Source: Bacillota bacterium
GTDB lineage: Bacteria; Bacillota; Clostridia; Lachnospirales; Lachnospiraceae
Direction of reading: 5' to 3'
Assembly: GCA_023412855.1 (NCBI GenBank)
Contig: JAEZRJ010000042.1
Span: 1-14,574 of the forward strand
DNA: 14,574 nucleotides
Position 1 is the first letter of the stretch, and each line of letters starts with the position of its first letter. Shown here piece by piece: positions 13,679 through 14,574 of the stretch. Under the pieces are notes generated by a model that saw only the letters and a program-made list of their open reading frames with translations, had not been told where the DNA came from and made no database searches. A program made the position numbers and the translations under genes.

Positions 13679-14263
13679 CTAATTGGATAAGTCCGTTATC
13701 GAACGCAAGGCATTGGGAATTGTAGATTGGATTATGATAGAAATATACAGTATCGTTTTTTCACGGTTACGAACAGAATGATCCACAATCCATTCAACTA
13801 ACATACCTGCAATAGCCTCCGTATAAAACTGACTGAGAAATAATTTGAAATCGTCAGGTGTCGACAAGTTTTGCATTTTTTCAGATTGATCTATAAAAGA
13901 ACGTACGATATTGATAAAATCAGCACAAAAGAATCGTTTCAGTTCATCACGACCAATAGAATGATAAATATTTTGCAGAAAGTTTGAATTCTCTTCTACA
14001 TAGTCCATAACGAACAATATTGCTTCTTCATATTCTGCTATCAAATCAAACTGTTTTACCACTTCAATAGCTTCCTGTTCCAATGTCCATTTGAGCAGAG
14101 CATAAATATCTGTAAAATGATAGTAAAAAGTTTTTCGGTTTACGCCGCAATCAGTTATAATCTCACTTACTGTAATTTTTGAAAAAGTTTTTCGACTTAC
14201 TAGCTTTTTAAAAGATTCCGCAAGTGTTTTTTTTGTGTTCAAGCTTGTTATTTCGTATTTCAT
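13679..14263 (-). CDS. TetR/AcrR family transcriptional regulator
   Basis: The 194-residue protein has an N-terminal TetR helix-turn-helix (about residues 10-57: TLAESFKKLVSRKTFSKITVSEIITDCGVNRKTFYYHF). The all-helical C-terminal ligand/dimer domain looks like the TetR_C family of Firmicute DhaS-like regulators (FLSQFYTEAIAGMLVEWI). I start it at the ATG read from 14263 because AGAGGTGA lies just upstream at normal spacing; the in-frame ATG at 14290 overlaps the -10 element. Codon use is richer in A/T than in the housekeeping genes, which hints at a separate origin. Its target is unknown. Four ATTTG(A/T)CC repeats lie upstream, and autoregulation or control of a rightward gene beyond the window is likely. 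Confidence 0.88.
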   Translation of the reverse strand: MKYEITSLNTKKTLAESFKKLVSRKTFSKITVSEIITDCGVNRKTFYYHFTDIYALLKWTLEQEAIEVVKQFDLIAEYEEAILFVMDYVEENSNFLQNIYHSIGRDELKRFFCADFINIVRSFIDQSEKMQNLSTPDDFKLFLSQFYTEAIAGMLVEWIVDHSVRNREKTILYISIIIQSTIPNALRSITDLSN

Positions 14264-14281
14264 TTTATCACCTCTATTTTT

Positions 14282-14310
14282 ATTATACATTTTTAAAGTA
14301 TTTTATTCAA
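14282..14310 (-). promoter_or_regulatory. Promoter of the TetR-family gene
   Basis: On the - strand, TTGAAT (14305-14310), 17 bp, then TATAAT (14282-14287) predict a start near 14275, only about 12 bases before the ATG at 14263 but including the AGAGGTG ribosome binding site. Confidence 0.55.
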
Positions 14311-14321
14311 CAAGCAATACA

Positions 14322-14411
14322 GGACATTTGTCCGGCAAATTCTTAAAATGCATTTGACCGTCAACTATCCCTGATTTGTCCGAAATTCCACCATTTCACT
14401 GTAATTTGACC
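14322..14411. promoter_or_regulatory. Cluster of four ATTTG(A/T)CC repeats, candidate operators
   Basis: The octamer occurs at 14326-14333, 14352-14359, 14374-14381 and 14404-14411, all in the same direction and 22-30 bp apart. Two are parts of palindromes: GGACA-TT-TGTCC (14322-14333), overlapping ATTTG-TCCGG-CAAAT, and TTGAC-C-GTCAA (14354-14364). They lie immediately upstream of the TetR-gene promoter. The remaining sequence to 14574 is A/T-rich with a TATAAT at 14436-14441, and I see no coding start in it. Confidence 0.55.
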
Positions 14412-14574
14412 ATGGTATATAACAGGTGAATTTTTTATAATGCATTCAGAAAGACTAACTATTAAAAGTCAAGTCCTAAATTGATATTTTATGAATGAAT
14501 TGCAGAAATGCATTTCAGATAAATAATAAACTTGGAATAAGTTCAATGAACATTGAAAACTGCATGACAAATAG

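Overview
The window looks like a piece of a Lachnospiraceae-type (Clostridium cluster XIVa Firmicute) chromosome. Support for this is the moderate-to-low GC with A/T-rich intergenic DNA, strong AGGAGG-type ribosome binding sites, a DUF5688-type protein, the divergent clostridial form of NAD-dependent DNA ligase, a MetA with glutamate at position 111, and an NADP-type hexameric glutamate dehydrogenase. This assignment rests on protein recognition, not on a database search.

Layout, left to right, all + strand until the last gene. Elongation factor P (efp) has its own terminator. A structured leader precedes a DUF5688 protein. A palindromic mobile repeat (copy 1) lies just past that gene, followed by tRNA-Arg(CCG) flanked by a 14-bp inverted repeat. 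Next come a membrane-anchored double-SH3 protein, a Gfo/Idh/MocA oxidoreductase, a terminator, and a small all-helical His/Glu-rich protein. A 440-bp control region follows, holding a promoter, an intrinsic terminator and two 76/77-identical foldable modules, and it leads into glutamate dehydrogenase (gdhA). After another terminator there is about 690 bp of non-coding DNA with repeat copy 2 and a terminator-bearing leader, then a soluble methyl-accepting protein with a C-terminal Cache/PAS-like domain. Then come rluF, repeat copy 3 (which supplies the rluF stop codon), ligA, and metA overlapping ligA by 11 bp. The last 1.4 kb is more A/T-rich, holds apparent remnants, and ends with a leftward TetR-family regulator whose upstream region carries four ATTTG(A/T)CC repeats.

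The genes are mostly housekeeping: translation (efp, tRNA, rluF), DNA ligation (ligA), nitrogen assimilation (gdhA) and methionine synthesis (metA). Sensory and envelope genes are interspersed. They do not form one pathway, and terminators separate several of them into short transcription units. The clearest coupling is ligA-metA.

The most interesting material is non-coding. There is a three-copy MITE-like palindromic element with terminal inverted repeats and 8-bp target duplications. The gdhA leader has tandem foldable modules, with spacer hairpins whose arms differ in sequence but stay paired. A second terminator-bearing leader precedes the chemoreceptor, and a 22-bp motif is shared between the DUF5688 and chemoreceptor leaders. 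No CRISPR array, complete transposase, phage or defence system is visible.
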